A stretch of DNA of 64,000 nt from Undibacterium piscinae (GCA_003970805.2 CP051152.1:248001-312000), one strand, 5' to 3'; shown: positions 9,188-18,783, counted from the stretch's first letter. The notes: generated by a model from the letters alone, not told the origin. Numbers and translations: made by a program.

Positions 9188-9769
9188 TCAGGACCGGCGT
9201 GACGTCAGGTCGGCTGGTGGCTCGTCGCCCGCCAGCACGCCGTTAGTGAGCGGGAGTCCTTCGCCTTTGCGCACCAGATAGTCGGTGTGCTCATAGACAT
9301 TGGGGCAACCGGTTTCGGCGATCAATGCCTTGATGATAGTCACTTTCCAGGCATCGACACCGGCAGCCTGAAACTGGCAGCTCAGAAAGCCCGGTTGTAA
9401 CGCGTGATAATCGACGATCAGGCCGGGCAGGCCGTCTTCTTCCGCATTGATCAGGCGTTGCGGGCGGCCTGGGATGGCGCTGAGTTTCTTGCGCTTGGCC
9501 AATGCCGCCTTGACGCGTCGCTTGAACATGGCGTGGTCGACCGCTTCGCTTTCGTCAAAGCTCCAGACCCGTGCCCGGATCTGTGATTTCGGAGCCCAGC
9601 CTGCGCGCGCCAGAAACTGACCGGAAGACGAGCGCACCACAGCGGTGGCGCCTGACTTCATTCTTTCATCGAATTTGCCATCGACCCTTTCTATTGCGGA
9701 TAGATAAATCCAGGGCTGCTGTTCCAGCAAACTTTTTTCCTTGCCTTGTTTGATGGTGATGATGAGCAT
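9188..9769 (-). pseudogene. Truncated RlmI-like rRNA methyltransferase (N-terminal half only)
   Basis: The 193 codons match the N-terminal half of RlmI/YccW-type 23S rRNA (cytosine-5) methyltransferases. They include a PUA domain (LEQQPWIYLSAIERVDG) and the linker region (PGRPQRLINAEEDGLPGLIVD, then an EHTDYLVRKGEGLP segment). Intact members are near 390-400 residues. Here the frame reads GDEPPADL and then stops after five unrelated residues (TSRRS). The SAM-binding and catalytic domain is absent and not found in the following 370 bp. The product would keep an RNA-binding fold but could not methylate. This is a real deletion or an assembly loss rather than a simple frameshift. Confidence 0.75.
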
Positions 9770-9884
9770 AAATAATTCCAGTGAGGTGTTTTGTTGATTT
9801 TGTTAAAGCGCCTGGCAAATCTGCCTGAGCATTTGCTTGCTGCGCGCTTGTCGAGTGCTTGTTTTTAGCCGGTTATTTAGCCGG

Positions 9885-10637
9885 TTAGTTTGCCAGAAAC
9901 AAGAACACCGTCGGTTTCTTGTGAAAGTCGGGCGCTTGATTGGCTTGCAGGCGCTTTTTCCATTCCGCCGCACTCAGGGTTTGTATGCTTTCTGATTCGA
10001 GTGTCAAATCGGTGGCGACGCAAATCAGCGTCGATGGTGCCGCAGTATTGGCCAGTGCCTCCAGCATGGCGGCATTGCGATAAGGGGTTTCTATGAGTAA
10101 CTGAGTCTGCGATTCTTTTCTGGAGCGCTCTTCCAGTTCCTTGATTCGTTTGGCGCGCAGGCCGGCATCGGTAGGCAGGTAACCGTGAAAGGCAAAGCTT
10201 TGGCCGTTCAGTCCGCTGGCCATTAATGCCAGCAGTAACGAGGAGGGGCCAACCAGCGGGCGAACCTGAATCTGGCGCTGATGTGCCAGTCGTACCAGAT
10301 TGGCGCCCGGGTCTGCTACCGCCGGCACGCCGGCTTCCGAGATCAAGCCTACGTCATGTCCTAGTAATAGCGGGCTGAGTAAAGCGTCCAGGGCTGCTGC
10401 CGGGGTATTGACGTTGAGCTCGGTAATGCTTAGTTCCTGCATGGGCTTGGCCAATGGATGAGTCTGGCTCAGTAGTTTCAGGAAGGCGCGCGTGGTTTTG
10501 GCGTTTTCAGCGACAAAATGCGTCAGCTCGGACGTCATTTTTTGTACTGTGTCGGGAATGATTTGCGCCAGTAAGTGTGCTTGTTGCGCTTCTGTTTGTC
10601 CCAGGGTATTGGGGATGAGGTAGAGTGTGCCTGCCAT
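9885..10637 (-). CDS. RsmI-like SAM-dependent methyltransferase (tetrapyrrole methylase fold)
   Basis: A 250-residue protein of the tetrapyrrole-methylase superfamily related to RsmI, the 16S rRNA 2'-O-methyltransferase. Visible motifs are GTLYLIPNTLG at the start, DVGLISEAGVPAVADPG (SAM and substrate loop), VGPSSLLLALMASGLNGQSFAFHGYLP, and LIETPYRN. It belongs to the divergent group that sits next to maf in betaproteobacteria, not to canonical RsmI. Its substrate is therefore an inference. It is transcribed leftward, downstream of maf. Confidence 0.8.
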   Translation of the reverse strand: MAGTLYLIPNTLGQTEAQQAHLLAQIIPDTVQKMTSELTHFVAENAKTTRAFLKLLSQTHPLAKPMQELSITELNVNTPAAALDALLSPLLLGHDVGLISEAGVPAVADPGANLVRLAHQRQIQVRPLVGPSSLLLALMASGLNGQSFAFHGYLPTDAGLRAKRIKELEERSRKESQTQLLIETPYRNAAMLEALANTAAPSTLICVATDLTLESESIQTLSAAEWKKRLQANQAPDFHKKPTVFLFLAN

Positions 10638-10668
10638 ATTCGGATCGCTTAATGTAATGGTGCTGGAT

Positions 10669-10740
10669 GGAGTATCTGAGCTTATGCCTGGTGAACGCTT
10701 TAGTTGTCTGCGTTTCTGGCGTTGATGTGTAGATACTCCC
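10669..10740. repeat. Repeat-family copy C (inverted arrangement)
   Basis: GGAGTATC at 10669-10676 and GATACTCC at 10732-10739 bound a 72-bp stretch between maf and the RsmI-like gene. The end motifs are those of the other dispersed elements but point the opposite way. The right end abuts the frame-corrected stop of maf (10741-10743). Confidence 0.3.
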
Positions 10741-11353
10741 TTAGGTAAAGAATGATACGCGAAGCTTCCTGAGCATGCCTGTGAGCGCGATTAGGGGCAG
10801 GCCGGTGAGTGCGGTCGGGTCGTCGCTGACGATTTTTTTCAAGTATGGCGATTCCCAGTGCTTCGTTCTTGGCGCTGCCGGCGCAATCGTAGGGCTGCTC
10901 TATGCGTAAATAGGCATCGAGCTCAGCATCGCTGAGGTCACGGAAATGCACCAGCGTCTGTATGTTTTGGATGTCAAATCCTTTGGTTTCGCTATCGGAG
11001 CGGCAGTCGAGTACGCATAGGGCGGTATGAAAGACCACCTGTTTGCCGCGCATTTTCTGTAATTGGAGTAAGGCGGCCGCATGGTTGCCGGGCTTGCCTA
11101 TTTGCTCGCCGTCTAGCGTGGCGACCTGATCCGAGCCTATAATGATGCTTTCCGGATGTGTGGCGGCAATTGCGACCGCTTTCTCATGCGCTAACCGCAT
11201 GGCAGTCTGCTCCGGTAGTTCGCCGGGGCGGGCGCTTTCATCGATGTCTGGCGCTATGCTCTCGAATGGCAATTGCAAGCGCGACAGCAATTCGCGCCGG
11301 TAGGCTGAGCTTGATGCTAAAATGAGGCGGTATGGCAGTGGTGTAAGTGGCAT
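10741..11353 (-). CDS. maf: Maf/YceF nucleotide pyrophosphatase (frame interrupted)
   Basis: Hydrolyses non-canonical or modified nucleoside triphosphates. Family motifs are LILASSSAYRRELLSRLQLPF at the N terminus, IIIGSDQVATLDGEQIGKPG, and YDCAGSAKNEALGIAILEK. After LEK the uninterrupted frame turns to unrelated residues and reads on to 10700. Dropping one base from the run of seven T (10833-10839; A on the coding strand) restores IVSDDPTALTGLPLIALTGML, the normal Maf ending, with a stop at 10741. That gives about 203 residues, the usual length. It diverges from yceD. Confidence 0.8.
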
Positions 11354-11466
11354 TTTGTGTGATTTTTTTACAAATAAGCATAAGTTACGTCAATTATTGC
11401 GGCAAGTCTTTGACTAATAAGCGGCAACCCTGTTATTATCGCAGGTTTTCTGGGTCCAAATATCCT

Positions 11467-12003
11467 ATGCAAGCATTTGTGATTGACGCGTTTTCGTTTA
11501 GCCAGCTCAAGGAGCGGCGCGATGGCAGTACGCTCATTTCGGATTTTCCCCGTTTGTCAGCCGAGTGCGCAAGCACTGAAGGTGAGCTGACATGGTCGCT
11601 TGAAGGTGGTGTCAGTAAGTTGGGCTATCCGCTATTGCGTTTGACTGTTGAAGGTAAAGTACAGTTAATTTGCCAGCGTTGCCTGACGAGCCTGGATTTC
11701 GAGGTGGACTCAGTCTCAGAATTAATTCTCGCCAAAAATGAAGAACATGCCGATGAAATTGAGGCGTTGATCGAAGATGACGAGATTGATGTAGTAGTAG
11801 GCAGCAAAGCATTCGATGTCATGGATTTGATTGAGGATGAAGCGTTGCTGGCAATACCCCAATCGCCCAAGCATACAGTATGCCCTGATGCAGTAACTGA
11901 TTCGTCAGTATCAACAGTCTCACCAGTGGCAGCGATTGAGGCAAAAGCGAGTAAGAAGCCGTCTCCATTCGCTGTGCTGAAGAAGGTAAATGGGCGTACC
12001 TAG
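11467..12003 (+). CDS. yceD: YceD/DUF177 family protein
   Basis: A 178-residue cytosolic protein of the DUF177 family, which is nearly always encoded just upstream of rpmF and is linked to 23S rRNA or ribosome maturation. The chosen ATG at 11467 begins MQAFVIDAFSFSQLKERRDG. The centre carries the conserved CQRCL pair of cysteines followed by the acidic stretch ALIEDDEIDVV and the DLIEDEALLAIP motif. The frame is open 40 codons further upstream, but that part overlaps the maf start and has no resemblance to the family. Confidence 0.85.
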   Translation: MQAFVIDAFSFSQLKERRDGSTLISDFPRLSAECASTEGELTWSLEGGVSKLGYPLLRLTVEGKVQLICQRCLTSLDFEVDSVSELILAKNEEHADEIEALIEDDEIDVVVGSKAFDVMDLIEDEALLAIPQSPKHTVCPDAVTDSSVSTVSPVAAIEAKASKKPSPFAVLKKVNGRT

Positions 12004-12126
12004 TGGCATTATTCTGAAAAGACACTGAGGTCGAAGTATTGTTAGGGATTTTTGATAGGTGGTGTGCTCACTGCCTATTCGAATGTGTTAAATTTTAGAA
12101 ACATTTTTTAAGTATTAGGAGTTATC

Positions 12127-12309
12127 ATGGCTGTTCAGCAAAACAAAAAGACACCATCCAAGCGTGGCATGCACCGTTCACACGATTTCCTGGTTGCTCC
12201 GCAACTGAGTATCGAGCCAACAACTGGCGAAACACACATGCGTCACCATATCAGCCCAAATGGCTTTTACCGTGGTCGTAAAGTATTGAAAACTAAGAAC
12301 GACGAATAA
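12127..12309 (+). CDS. rpmF: 50S ribosomal protein L32
   Basis: A 60-residue basic protein of the large ribosomal subunit, starting [20 protein letters not shown] and ending in the [10 protein letters not shown] motif. The zinc-ribbon cysteines found in some L32 proteins are absent, as is common in this group. An AGGAG lies seven bases before the ATG. It is followed by a terminator, so it is probably read with yceD and only partly into plsX. Confidence 0.97.
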   Translation: MAVQQNKKTPSKRGMHRSHDFLVAPQLSIEPTTGETHMRHHISPNGFYRGRKVLKTKNDE

Positions 12310-12326
12310 TATTGTTCCTGGTGATG

Positions 12327-12367
12327 AAGCGGCGTAACGAGTCTTGTACTTGACGCCGCTTTTTTTT
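12327..12367 (+). terminator. Intrinsic terminator after rpmF
   Basis: A perfect 9-bp stem AAGCGGCGT (12327-12335) / ACGCCGCTT (12353-12361) with a 17-base loop, followed by a run of T. It separates the yceD-rpmF transcript from the plsX-fab operon. Confidence 0.85.
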
Positions 12368-12413
12368 ATCTTAAAATTTTCGCGCCCTGAGTTTATTTTT
12401 TGGGTTTAATTGC

Positions 12414-12437
12414 ATAATTATTTGCAAGAATAATTAT
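12414..12437. repeat. Perfect 9-bp inverted repeat before plsX
   Basis: ATAATTATT (12414-12422) and AATAATTAT (12429-12437) around TGCAAG, in the A+T-rich leader of the fatty acid operon. It could be a protein-binding site or part of a promoter region. No known operator is recognised. Confidence 0.35.
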
Positions 12438-12495
12438 TGATTTTGAAATAAAATTGCGCAATTTAAGTGCTCGCTATCTTGCCTTATTTCGCCTT

Positions 12496-12524
12496 ACTAT
12501 CTTGGCTTATCTTGTTAAGATAGT
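12496..12524. repeat. Perfect 8-bp inverted repeat upstream of plsX
   Basis: ACTATCTT (12496-12503) and AAGATAGT (12517-12524), 13-base loop, ending 30 bp before the plsX start. A second CTATCTTGCCTTAT-like copy lies about 25 bp upstream, so the region also has an imperfect direct repeat. The position suggests a leader hairpin or operator for the fab operon; this is inference. Confidence 0.35.
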
Positions 12525-12553
12525 CGTTTCTCGATGAAGTTTAGTATTACTAC

Positions 12554-13648
12554 ATGACAATAAAAATCTCAATTGACTGCATGGGCGGCGATCATGGCCC
12601 GTCAGTTACCGTAGCGGCGGCAGTTTCCTTCGTTAATCGCGAACCGGATGCCGAATTTCTGCTGGTGGGGTCTGAATCGGTTATTCAGGCGGAACTGAAA
12701 AAAAATCGCTGTGAAAATCATCCAAGGATGTCTATCGTCAATGCCACTGAGGTGGTGACTATGGATGATCCTATTGAGGTTGCCTTGCGCCGGAAAAAAG
12801 ACTCTTCTATGCGTGTGGCGGTGACCTTGGTAAAAGACGGTCGTGCCCAGGCGTGCGTATCCGCCGGCAATACCGGTGCCTTGATGGCGGTGTCGCGCTA
12901 TGTGCTTAAGACTATGCACGGCGTTGACAGACCTGCCATTTGCAGTATCTTGCCGAATCAAAAAAATCAACCTACGTATATGCTTGACCTGGGTGCCAAT
13001 GTCGATTGCGAGCCTTTGCATTTGCATCAGTTCGCCATCATGGGCTCAGCCCTGGTCGCTGCGCTGGAGGGCAAGCAAAGGCCGACTATCGGTCTGCTCA
13101 ATGTCGGCGTTGAAGATATCAAGGGTAATGATGTGGTTAAGAAAACCGCGGAATTGTTACGCATTGATCATGAGCGTGGCTTATTAAATTTCTATGGTAA
13201 TGTCGAAGGCAATGATATTTTCAAGGGAACTACCGATATCGTGGTGTGTGACGGCTTTGTTGGCAATGTCACGCTGAAGGCGGCTGAGGGTATGGGGCGC
13301 TTTGTGAAGAGTACTCTGACCGAGGCGTTTCGCAGCAGTCCGCTCAATATGTTGGGTGCCTTGATTGCGCGTGGCGCGTTGAAGGCAATTTCGCGCACCA
13401 TGAATCCGTCGAATTACAATGGCGGCAGCCTGCTTGGCTTGCGTGGCTTGGTATTTAAAAGCCATGGCGGTGCCGATAAATACAGTTACGAATGGGCGAT
13501 ACAGCGCGCGTTTGATGCTGCAAAAAATGACGTTTTATCTCGCATTTCTGCGTCTATGGCATTGCTGATGCCGGCTGCTGACGTAGTTCCTGCAGGGGTA
13601 GACGGATCCACTCCAACCAGCGAAACTATTTCACAGAAGACAGCATGA
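12554..13648 (+). CDS. plsX: Phosphate acyltransferase PlsX
   Basis: Makes acyl-phosphate from acyl-ACP for phospholipid synthesis at the inner face of the membrane. The 364-residue protein opens [12 protein letters not shown] and has [46 protein letters not shown] and [14 protein letters not shown], all PlsX hallmarks. It is the first gene of the operon plsX-fabH-fabD-fabG-acpP-fabF. Its stop overlaps the fabH start by four bases (ATGA), which implies translational coupling. Confidence 0.97.
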   Translation: MTIKISIDCMGGDHGPSVTVAAAVSFVNREPDAEFLLVGSESVIQAELKKNRCENHPRMSIVNATEVVTMDDPIEVALRRKKDSSMRVAVTLVKDGRAQACVSAGNTGALMAVSRYVLKTMHGVDRPAICSILPNQKNQPTYMLDLGANVDCEPLHLHQFAIMGSALVAALEGKQRPTIGLLNVGVEDIKGNDVVKKTAELLRIDHERGLLNFYGNVEGNDIFKGTTDIVVCDGFVGNVTLKAAEGMGRFVKSTLTEAFRSSPLNMLGALIARGALKAISRTMNPSNYNGGSLLGLRGLVFKSHGGADKYSYEWAIQRAFDAAKNDVLSRISASMALLMPAADVVPAGVDGSTPTSETISQKTA

Positions 13649-14631
13649 CTTTCTTTAGTAAAATTACCGGTACCGGCAGTTTTCTGCCGCCCAAGCGTGT
13701 GACTAATCAGGATTTGACTGCGCAATTGGCGGCCAATGGTATCGAAACCTCAGATGAGTGGATATTTTCGCGCAGCGGCATTTCTGCTCGTCACTATGCT
13801 GAGCCTGCCGTGTTGTCTAGTGATCTGGCGGTGGAGGCGGCCAGGCGCGCGCTTGACGCAGCCGGTTTGCAGGCGAATGATATTGATCTCATTATCTTAG
13901 CCACTTCCACTCCGGATTTTCTCGGCGGCTTTCCGAGTACTGCCTGTGTGGTGCAAAATAAGCTGGGCATTACCAATGGTGCTGCGGCGGTGGATGTGCA
14001 GGCTGTGTGCAGTGGATTTATCTATGCGATGGCGATGGCTGACAGCATGATTAAAACCGGCGCGCACAAAAATGCCCTGATTATCGGCGCTGAAGTATTC
14101 TCGCGCATCCTTAATTTCGAAGACAGGACTACCTGTGTTTTGTTTGGTGATGGTGCTGGTGCGATTGTGATGTCGCAATCGACCGAGCCGGGGGTGTTGG
14201 CGACCAAATTGCATGCCGATGGTAGTCAGTCGCATGTATTATGTGTACCCGCCACGGTGAATGCCGGTGTGGTAAATGGTAGTGCCTTTTTGTATATGGA
14301 TGGTAAGGCGGTATTTAAGTTGGCGGTCTCCGCTCTGGAAAAGGTCGCTAACGAGGTGCTCGAGATTGCCGGTCTTGATGCTACGGAGATTGACTGGTTG
14401 GTGCCGCATCAGGCAAATATCCGCATCATGCAAAGCACTGCCAAAAAAATGAATATGCCTATGGATAAATTGGTCGTGACGGTTGATCAGCACGGCAATA
14501 CTTCTGCTGCATCCATTCCTTTGGCATTGGATGTTGCCGTCAGGGATGGCCGGATTCAAAAAGGTCAGACTGTGATGCTGGAAGGTGTGGGTGGTGGTTT
14601 TACCTGGGGCGCGGCTATCGTCCGCATGTAA
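13645..14631 (+). CDS. fabH: Beta-ketoacyl-ACP synthase III
   Basis: Starts fatty acid synthesis by condensing acetyl-CoA with malonyl-ACP. The 328-residue protein has the nucleophile in VQAVCSGF (Cys about 122), the [10 protein letters not shown] histidine and the [10 protein letters not shown] asparagine, giving the Cys-His-Asn triad of KAS III. The C terminus, [15 protein letters not shown], matches the family end. Its start overlaps the plsX stop. Confidence 0.97.
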   Translation: MTFFSKITGTGSFLPPKRVTNQDLTAQLAANGIETSDEWIFSRSGISARHYAEPAVLSSDLAVEAARRALDAAGLQANDIDLIILATSTPDFLGGFPSTACVVQNKLGITNGAAAVDVQAVCSGFIYAMAMADSMIKTGAHKNALIIGAEVFSRILNFEDRTTCVLFGDGAGAIVMSQSTEPGVLATKLHADGSQSHVLCVPATVNAGVVNGSAFLYMDGKAVFKLAVSALEKVANEVLEIAGLDATEIDWLVPHQANIRIMQSTAKKMNMPMDKLVVTVDQHGNTSAASIPLALDVAVRDGRIQKGQTVMLEGVGGGFTWGAAIVRM

Positions 14632-14760
14632 ATTTTTTTTTGGGCGTAAATTAAATTTAGAATACTAATTCTTAATAGTACTAATTAGCCAATGTTAATT
14701 ACTATTCTTTAATTGTCGCTATCTATTGTTAATCACTATTCATCATCACTATTTATTTAT

Positions 14761-15702
14761 ATGACTCAATTTGCTTTTGTTTTTCCTGGTCAGGGCTCGC
14801 AAGCCATAGGTATGCTCAATGGCTTTGCCGATAATCTTGTCGTTCAGCAGACGATTGCCGAAGCGTCGGATGTGCTGGGTTTTGATATCGGTAAGATGAT
14901 TGCCGAAGGCCCTAAGGAATCGCTGGATCTGACTACCAATACCCAGCCTGTGATGTTGACGGCGGCGGTTGCCTGCTATCGCGCCTGGCTTGCTGCCGGT
15001 GGCGCACTGCCGTCGGTAGTTGCCGGACATAGTCTTGGCGAATATTCGGCCTTGGTCGCTGCCGGTGTTGTCGAATTCAAGGATGCCTTGCCTTTGGTGC
15101 GTTTTCGCGCGCAAGCGATGCAGGATGCGGTGCCGGTAGGGCAGGGGGGTATGGCTGCGATACTCGGTTTGAGTGATGAGGATGTTATTGCTGCGTGCGC
15201 CGAGGCGATGGCGGATCTGGCTGGTGGCGTGGTCGAGGCGGTTAATTTCAATGCGCCGGCGCAAGTGGTGATTGCCGGTAGCAAGGCGGCCGTTGAGCGC
15301 GCCTGCGAGATTGCTAAGGCGAAGGGCGCGAAAAGAGCCTTGATCTTGCCGGTGTCGGCACCATTTCATTCCTCGTTGCTAAAGCCTGCGTCTGATAAAT
15401 TGCGTGACTACATGCAGGGTTTGACGTTTTCGGCTCCGGCGATCGCCTTGATTAATAATGTCGATGTCGCGATTGTCAGTGACCCGGCAGCGATTAAGGA
15501 TGCCTTGGTGCGCCAGGCGGCAAGCCCGGTGCGCTGGGTTGAGACAGTGCAGAAAATTGGCGCGGGCGGTGTTACGCATGTGATTGAATGCGGCCCGGGT
15601 AAAGTCTTGGCTGGGTTGATGAAGCGAATTAACCCGGAGTTGGTGGGGGATGCCTTGTTTGATCAGGCTTCACTGGAAAAAGTAATGGAACTTCTGAAAT
15701 GA
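14761..15702 (+). CDS. fabD: Malonyl-CoA:ACP transacylase
   Basis: Loads malonyl groups onto ACP. From the ATG at 14761 (MTQFAFVFPGQGSQAIGM) it has 313 residues, the usual size. The GQGSQ oxyanion motif, the GHSLGEYSAL nucleophile elbow serine and the VSAPFHSSLL histidine motif are present. The frame is open 16 codons upstream, but that part is unrelated to the family. A 129-bp gap separates it from fabH, and its stop overlaps the fabG start (ATGA). Confidence 0.96.
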   Translation: MTQFAFVFPGQGSQAIGMLNGFADNLVVQQTIAEASDVLGFDIGKMIAEGPKESLDLTTNTQPVMLTAAVACYRAWLAAGGALPSVVAGHSLGEYSALVAAGVVEFKDALPLVRFRAQAMQDAVPVGQGGMAAILGLSDEDVIAACAEAMADLAGGVVEAVNFNAPAQVVIAGSKAAVERACEIAKAKGAKRALILPVSAPFHSSLLKPASDKLRDYMQGLTFSAPAIALINNVDVAIVSDPAAIKDALVRQAASPVRWVETVQKIGAGGVTHVIECGPGKVLAGLMKRINPELVGDALFDQASLEKVMELLK

Positions 15703-16520
15703 CACAAACAAGTATACAAGTAACTTCGCAAGTAACTTCGCAAGAAAATCAGCAGGCATTGCCTGTACTGACAACTCAACTGGCTGGTCAGGTGGCCTTG
15801 GTCACCGGCGCTTCGCGTGGTATCGGTAAGGCAATTGCCGTAGCGCTGGCGCGTGCCGGTGCGAAAGTGGTTGGCACTGCAACCTCGCAAGCTGGTGCAG
15901 AGGCGATCTCCGCATATCTGAAGGAAATTAATCCTGAGGCCGGCAAGGGGGTGGCGTTTGATGTTAATGACGTGCCGCGTTGTACGTCATTGATCGATGA
16001 AGTGCAAAAAGAATACGGTAGCCTGTCAATACTCGTGAATAATGCCGGCATCACCCAGGATCAATTGGCGATGCGCATGAAGGATGAAGAGTGGGATAGT
16101 GTCATTGCGACCAACCTGAGCTCGGTAGGGCGTCTGTCGCGTGCGGTTTTGCGCGGCATGATGAAGGCCAGACATGGCCGCATCATTAATATTACGTCCG
16201 TAGTCGGCTCTTCGGGTAATCCCGGGCAGATGAATTATGCGGCCGCTAAGGCTGGCGTTGCGGGCATGAGTCGCGCATTGGCCAGGGAAATCGGTAGCCG
16301 CAACATTACGGTCAACTGTATCGCACCGGGTTTTATTGATACTGATATGACCCAGTCTTTGACTGCTGACCAGAAAACAGCCATTTTGCAGCAAATTCCT
16401 ATGGCGAAACTTGGCAGACCCGAAGATATTGCCGCTGCCACGGTGTTTCTCGCATCCCCGGATGCGGGCTATATCACGGGAATTACGCTGCATGTGAATG
16501 GCGGTATGTATTTATGTTAG
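15699..16520 (+). CDS. fabG: 3-oxoacyl-ACP reductase with an extended N terminus
   Basis: NADPH-dependent reduction of beta-ketoacyl-ACP. The short-chain dehydrogenase fold is complete: VTGASRGIGKA cofactor motif, ILVNNAGIT, catalytic Ser in ITSVVGSSG, YAAAKAG (Tyr and Lys), and the ending GITLHVNGGM. At 273 residues it is about 25 longer than typical FabG. The extra N terminus includes a repeated QVTS unit encoded by two 12-bp copies of CAAGTAACTTCG. There is no later ATG before the Rossmann motif, and the start overlaps fabD, so the extension is probably translated. Confidence 0.95.
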   Translation: MTQTSIQVTSQVTSQENQQALPVLTTQLAGQVALVTGASRGIGKAIAVALARAGAKVVGTATSQAGAEAISAYLKEINPEAGKGVAFDVNDVPRCTSLIDEVQKEYGSLSILVNNAGITQDQLAMRMKDEEWDSVIATNLSSVGRLSRAVLRGMMKARHGRIINITSVVGSSGNPGQMNYAAAKAGVAGMSRALAREIGSRNITVNCIAPGFIDTDMTQSLTADQKTAILQQIPMAKLGRPEDIAAATVFLASPDAGYITGITLHVNGGMYLC

Positions 16521-16657
16521 CTTAATTTTGTTGATTTTTATGGTTAAAATCGACGAAATTAGGCGAAGATAAACTAGAGAAGTGCAAATTTGATTTTTTT
16601 CGCGCGCAGATCTGCTAAAATGCGCGCACTTTCTGTAACCACCACTGGAGACACAAT

Positions 16658-16897
16658 ATGTCCGATATCGAACAACGCGTTAGGAAAATCGTCGCTGAGC
16701 AACTGGGCGTCGCTGATGCTGACATCAAGATTGAATCATCTTTCGTAGATGATCTTGGTGCAGACTCACTCGACACAGTAGAGCTCGTGATGGCACTCGA
16801 AGACGAATTCGAAATGGAAATCCCTGACGAACAAGCTGAGAAAATCACGACTGTAAAACAGGCGATTGATTACGCTACAGCACACGTTAAAGCCTAA
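16658..16897 (+). CDS. acpP: Acyl carrier protein
   Basis: A 79-residue acidic carrier of growing acyl chains. It contains the phosphopantetheine attachment site [10 protein letters not shown] with Ser37, preceded by VDDLG. The start ATG follows a GGAG. It sits between fabG (137-bp gap) and fabF (35-bp gap), the standard order. Confidence 0.98.
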   Translation: MSDIEQRVRKIVAEQLGVADADIKIESSFVDDLGADSLDTVELVMALEDEFEMEIPDEQAEKITTVKQAIDYATAHVKA

Positions 16898-16932
16898 TTC
16901 AGGCCTGTCGTTTTTAAATCCAGGAGAAGCGC

Positions 16933-18174
16933 TTGAGCCTTACGCTTAAACGTCGTGTCGTAATCACTGGCCTTGGTTGTGTGACCCCGGTCGGCAATAA
17001 TGTTGCCGACACTTGGGGAGCGATCACGGCAGGCAAGTCCGGTATTGCAGCGATTACCAAATTTGATGCCACGCCCTTTACCACGCATTTTGCGGGTGAA
17101 GTCAAAGGTTTCAATATTGAGGATTACATCCCCGCCAAAGAGGCTCGCAACATGGATACTTTTATCCATTTTGGGATTGCCGCCGGGGTGCAAGCTTTCC
17201 AGGATAGCGGTCTGACAGTGACAGACGAAAATGCAGAACGGATCGGCGTTATCGTCGGTTCCGGCATTGGCGGCCTGTCACTGATAGAAGAAACCAAGGA
17301 TGTGCTCAATGCGCGTGGTCCGCGTCGCATTACGCCGTTCTTTGTTCCCGCTTCAATCATCAACATGATCTCTGGTAATTTGTCGATTAAGTACGGGCTG
17401 AAAGGTCCTAATTTATCGATCGTTACCGCTTGTACTACAGGTTTGCATTGCATAGGCTCCGCCGCTCGTTTGATCGAGTACGGTGATGCTGACGTGATGA
17501 TTGCCGGTGGTGCAGAGTCAACCATTTCACCTTTGGGTTTAGGCGGTTTCGCTTCTGCCCGCGCCTTATCTTCCCGTAATGAAGATCCAGCTACCGCATC
17601 CCGTCCATGGGATAAGGATCGCGACGGTTTCGTTCTGGGTGAGGGTGCCGGTGTCATGGTGCTGGAAGAATACGAGCACGCTAAGGCGCGTGGCGCAAAG
17701 ATTTATGCCGAGGTATTGGGTTTTGGTATGAGTGGCGATGCCTATCATATTACGACTCCTACCATGGATGGTCCGCGCCGCAGTATGGTCAATGCATTGA
17801 AAAATGCAGGGCTCAATCCGGATCAGATTAATTATCTCAATGCACATGGTACTTCCACGTCTTTGGGTGATAAAAATGAAACGGATGCCATTAAGGCGAC
17901 TTTCGGCGATTATGCCTACAAAATGACCATTAATTCGACTAAGTCGATGACTGGCCATTTGTTGGGTGGCGCCGGTGGTCTGGAGTCTGTATTGACGGTG
18001 CTTGCCTTGCGTGATCAGGTTTCTCCTCCGACGATCAATATTTTCAATCAGGATCCGGAATGCGATCTTGATTACTGTGCCAACACTGCCCGAGATATGA
18101 CCATCAAGTATGCGATGAAAAATAATTTCGGCTTTGGCGGAACAAACGGAACTTTGATTTTCGGTACAATTTAA
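16933..18174 (+). CDS. fabF: Beta-ketoacyl-ACP synthase II
   Basis: Elongating condensing enzyme of fatty acid synthesis. The 413-residue protein has [16 protein letters not shown] at the N terminus, the nucleophile in [12 protein letters not shown] (Cys about 165), the two active-site histidines in [11 protein letters not shown] and [11 protein letters not shown], and [12 protein letters not shown] near the end. The start is TTG at 16933, supported by AGGAG six bases before it and by the family N terminus. It is the last gene of the operon and is followed by a strong terminator. Confidence 0.97.
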   Translation: MSLTLKRRVVITGLGCVTPVGNNVADTWGAITAGKSGIAAITKFDATPFTTHFAGEVKGFNIEDYIPAKEARNMDTFIHFGIAAGVQAFQDSGLTVTDENAERIGVIVGSGIGGLSLIEETKDVLNARGPRRITPFFVPASIINMISGNLSIKYGLKGPNLSIVTACTTGLHCIGSAARLIEYGDADVMIAGGAESTISPLGLGGFASARALSSRNEDPATASRPWDKDRDGFVLGEGAGVMVLEEYEHAKARGAKIYAEVLGFGMSGDAYHITTPTMDGPRRSMVNALKNAGLNPDQINYLNAHGTSTSLGDKNETDAIKATFGDYAYKMTINSTKSMTGHLLGGAGGLESVLTVLALRDQVSPPTINIFNQDPECDLDYCANTARDMTIKYAMKNNFGFGGTNGTLIFGTI

Positions 18175-18211
18175 TAGCATGAATAGGTGACCGGGTTTAT
18201 TGGTCAAATTG

Positions 18212-18251
18212 CGGCACTTCATTTCAATTGAAAATGAAGTGCCGTTTTTTT
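18212..18251 (+). terminator. Intrinsic terminator after fabF
   Basis: A perfect 13-bp stem, CGGCACTTCATTT (18212-18224) with AAATGAAGTGCCG (18232-18244), and a 7-base loop, followed by seven T. It ends the fatty acid operon. Confidence 0.92.
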
Positions 18252-18276
18252 ATGGTGTTCTGGTCAACATGTCCTT

Positions 18277-18765
18277 ATGTCCATCGCCTTATCTGTGATG
18301 ATCATTCCCTCTCGCATACTGGCAATCTGTGTCTCTGTCATGTGTGTGGTGAGTTGCGGTTCAGCCTGTTATGCAGCAGTGCGGGCGGGTCTTGGTTCGT
18401 TTACGCTGGCGGCATTTGTGGTCATTGTTTGCGCAGTCGGAATGTATGCATTGCTGGCATTTTTTCGCGGACGGCGTCGATTTCGCCTGGAGATTTTCGG
18501 GGCGTGCGAGATGGCTTTACGTTCGCCACAGCTAACCTCATGTGCCGCGGATGGGGTGGTCAGGCTGGATCGTCGCACCAGTTTGCGTTCCGTATGTTTG
18601 TTATTGCATTTGCGAACGGAGAATGGCGCACTTGTGATACTGCCGGTATTACGCGATAGTGTGAGTGCGGACGATTTCAGGCGCTTAGCGGTCGCCCTGC
18701 ATTGGTTGGCTATGCATGAGTCTCACGAAATTGATTTGACTGATGGCGCATCAGGGAACTTTTAA
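18277..18765 (+). CDS. YgfX-like two-segment membrane protein
   Basis: A 162-residue protein with two transmembrane segments (about 10-34 and 40-64), a basic turn (RGRRRFRLEIFG) and a C-terminal cytosolic domain ending near LHWLAMHES. This resembles YgfX (CptA-like) proteins and the small membrane proteins often found just before rpoE in betaproteobacteria. Function is unknown here. The start has no clear ribosome site. A sigma-E-like promoter for rpoE overlaps its 3' end. Confidence 0.55.
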   Translation: MSIALSVMIIPSRILAICVSVMCVVSCGSACYAAVRAGLGSFTLAAFVVIVCAVGMYALLAFFRGRRRFRLEIFGACEMALRSPQLTSCAADGVVRLDRRTSLRSVCLLLHLRTENGALVILPVLRDSVSADDFRRLAVALHWLAMHESHEIDLTDGASGNF

Positions 18766-18783
18766 ACTGCAGTTCATGTCTAC
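18755..18783 (+). promoter_or_regulatory. Candidate sigma-E promoter for rpoE
   Basis: GGAACTT at 18755-18761 matches the sigma-E -35 consensus. TCTAC at 18779-18783, 17 bases on, resembles the -10 (TCTAA or TCTGA in known sites). It lies about 125 bp upstream of the rpoE start and overlaps the stop codon of the preceding gene. This arrangement suggests autoregulation; the last -10 base deviates from consensus. Confidence 0.45.
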
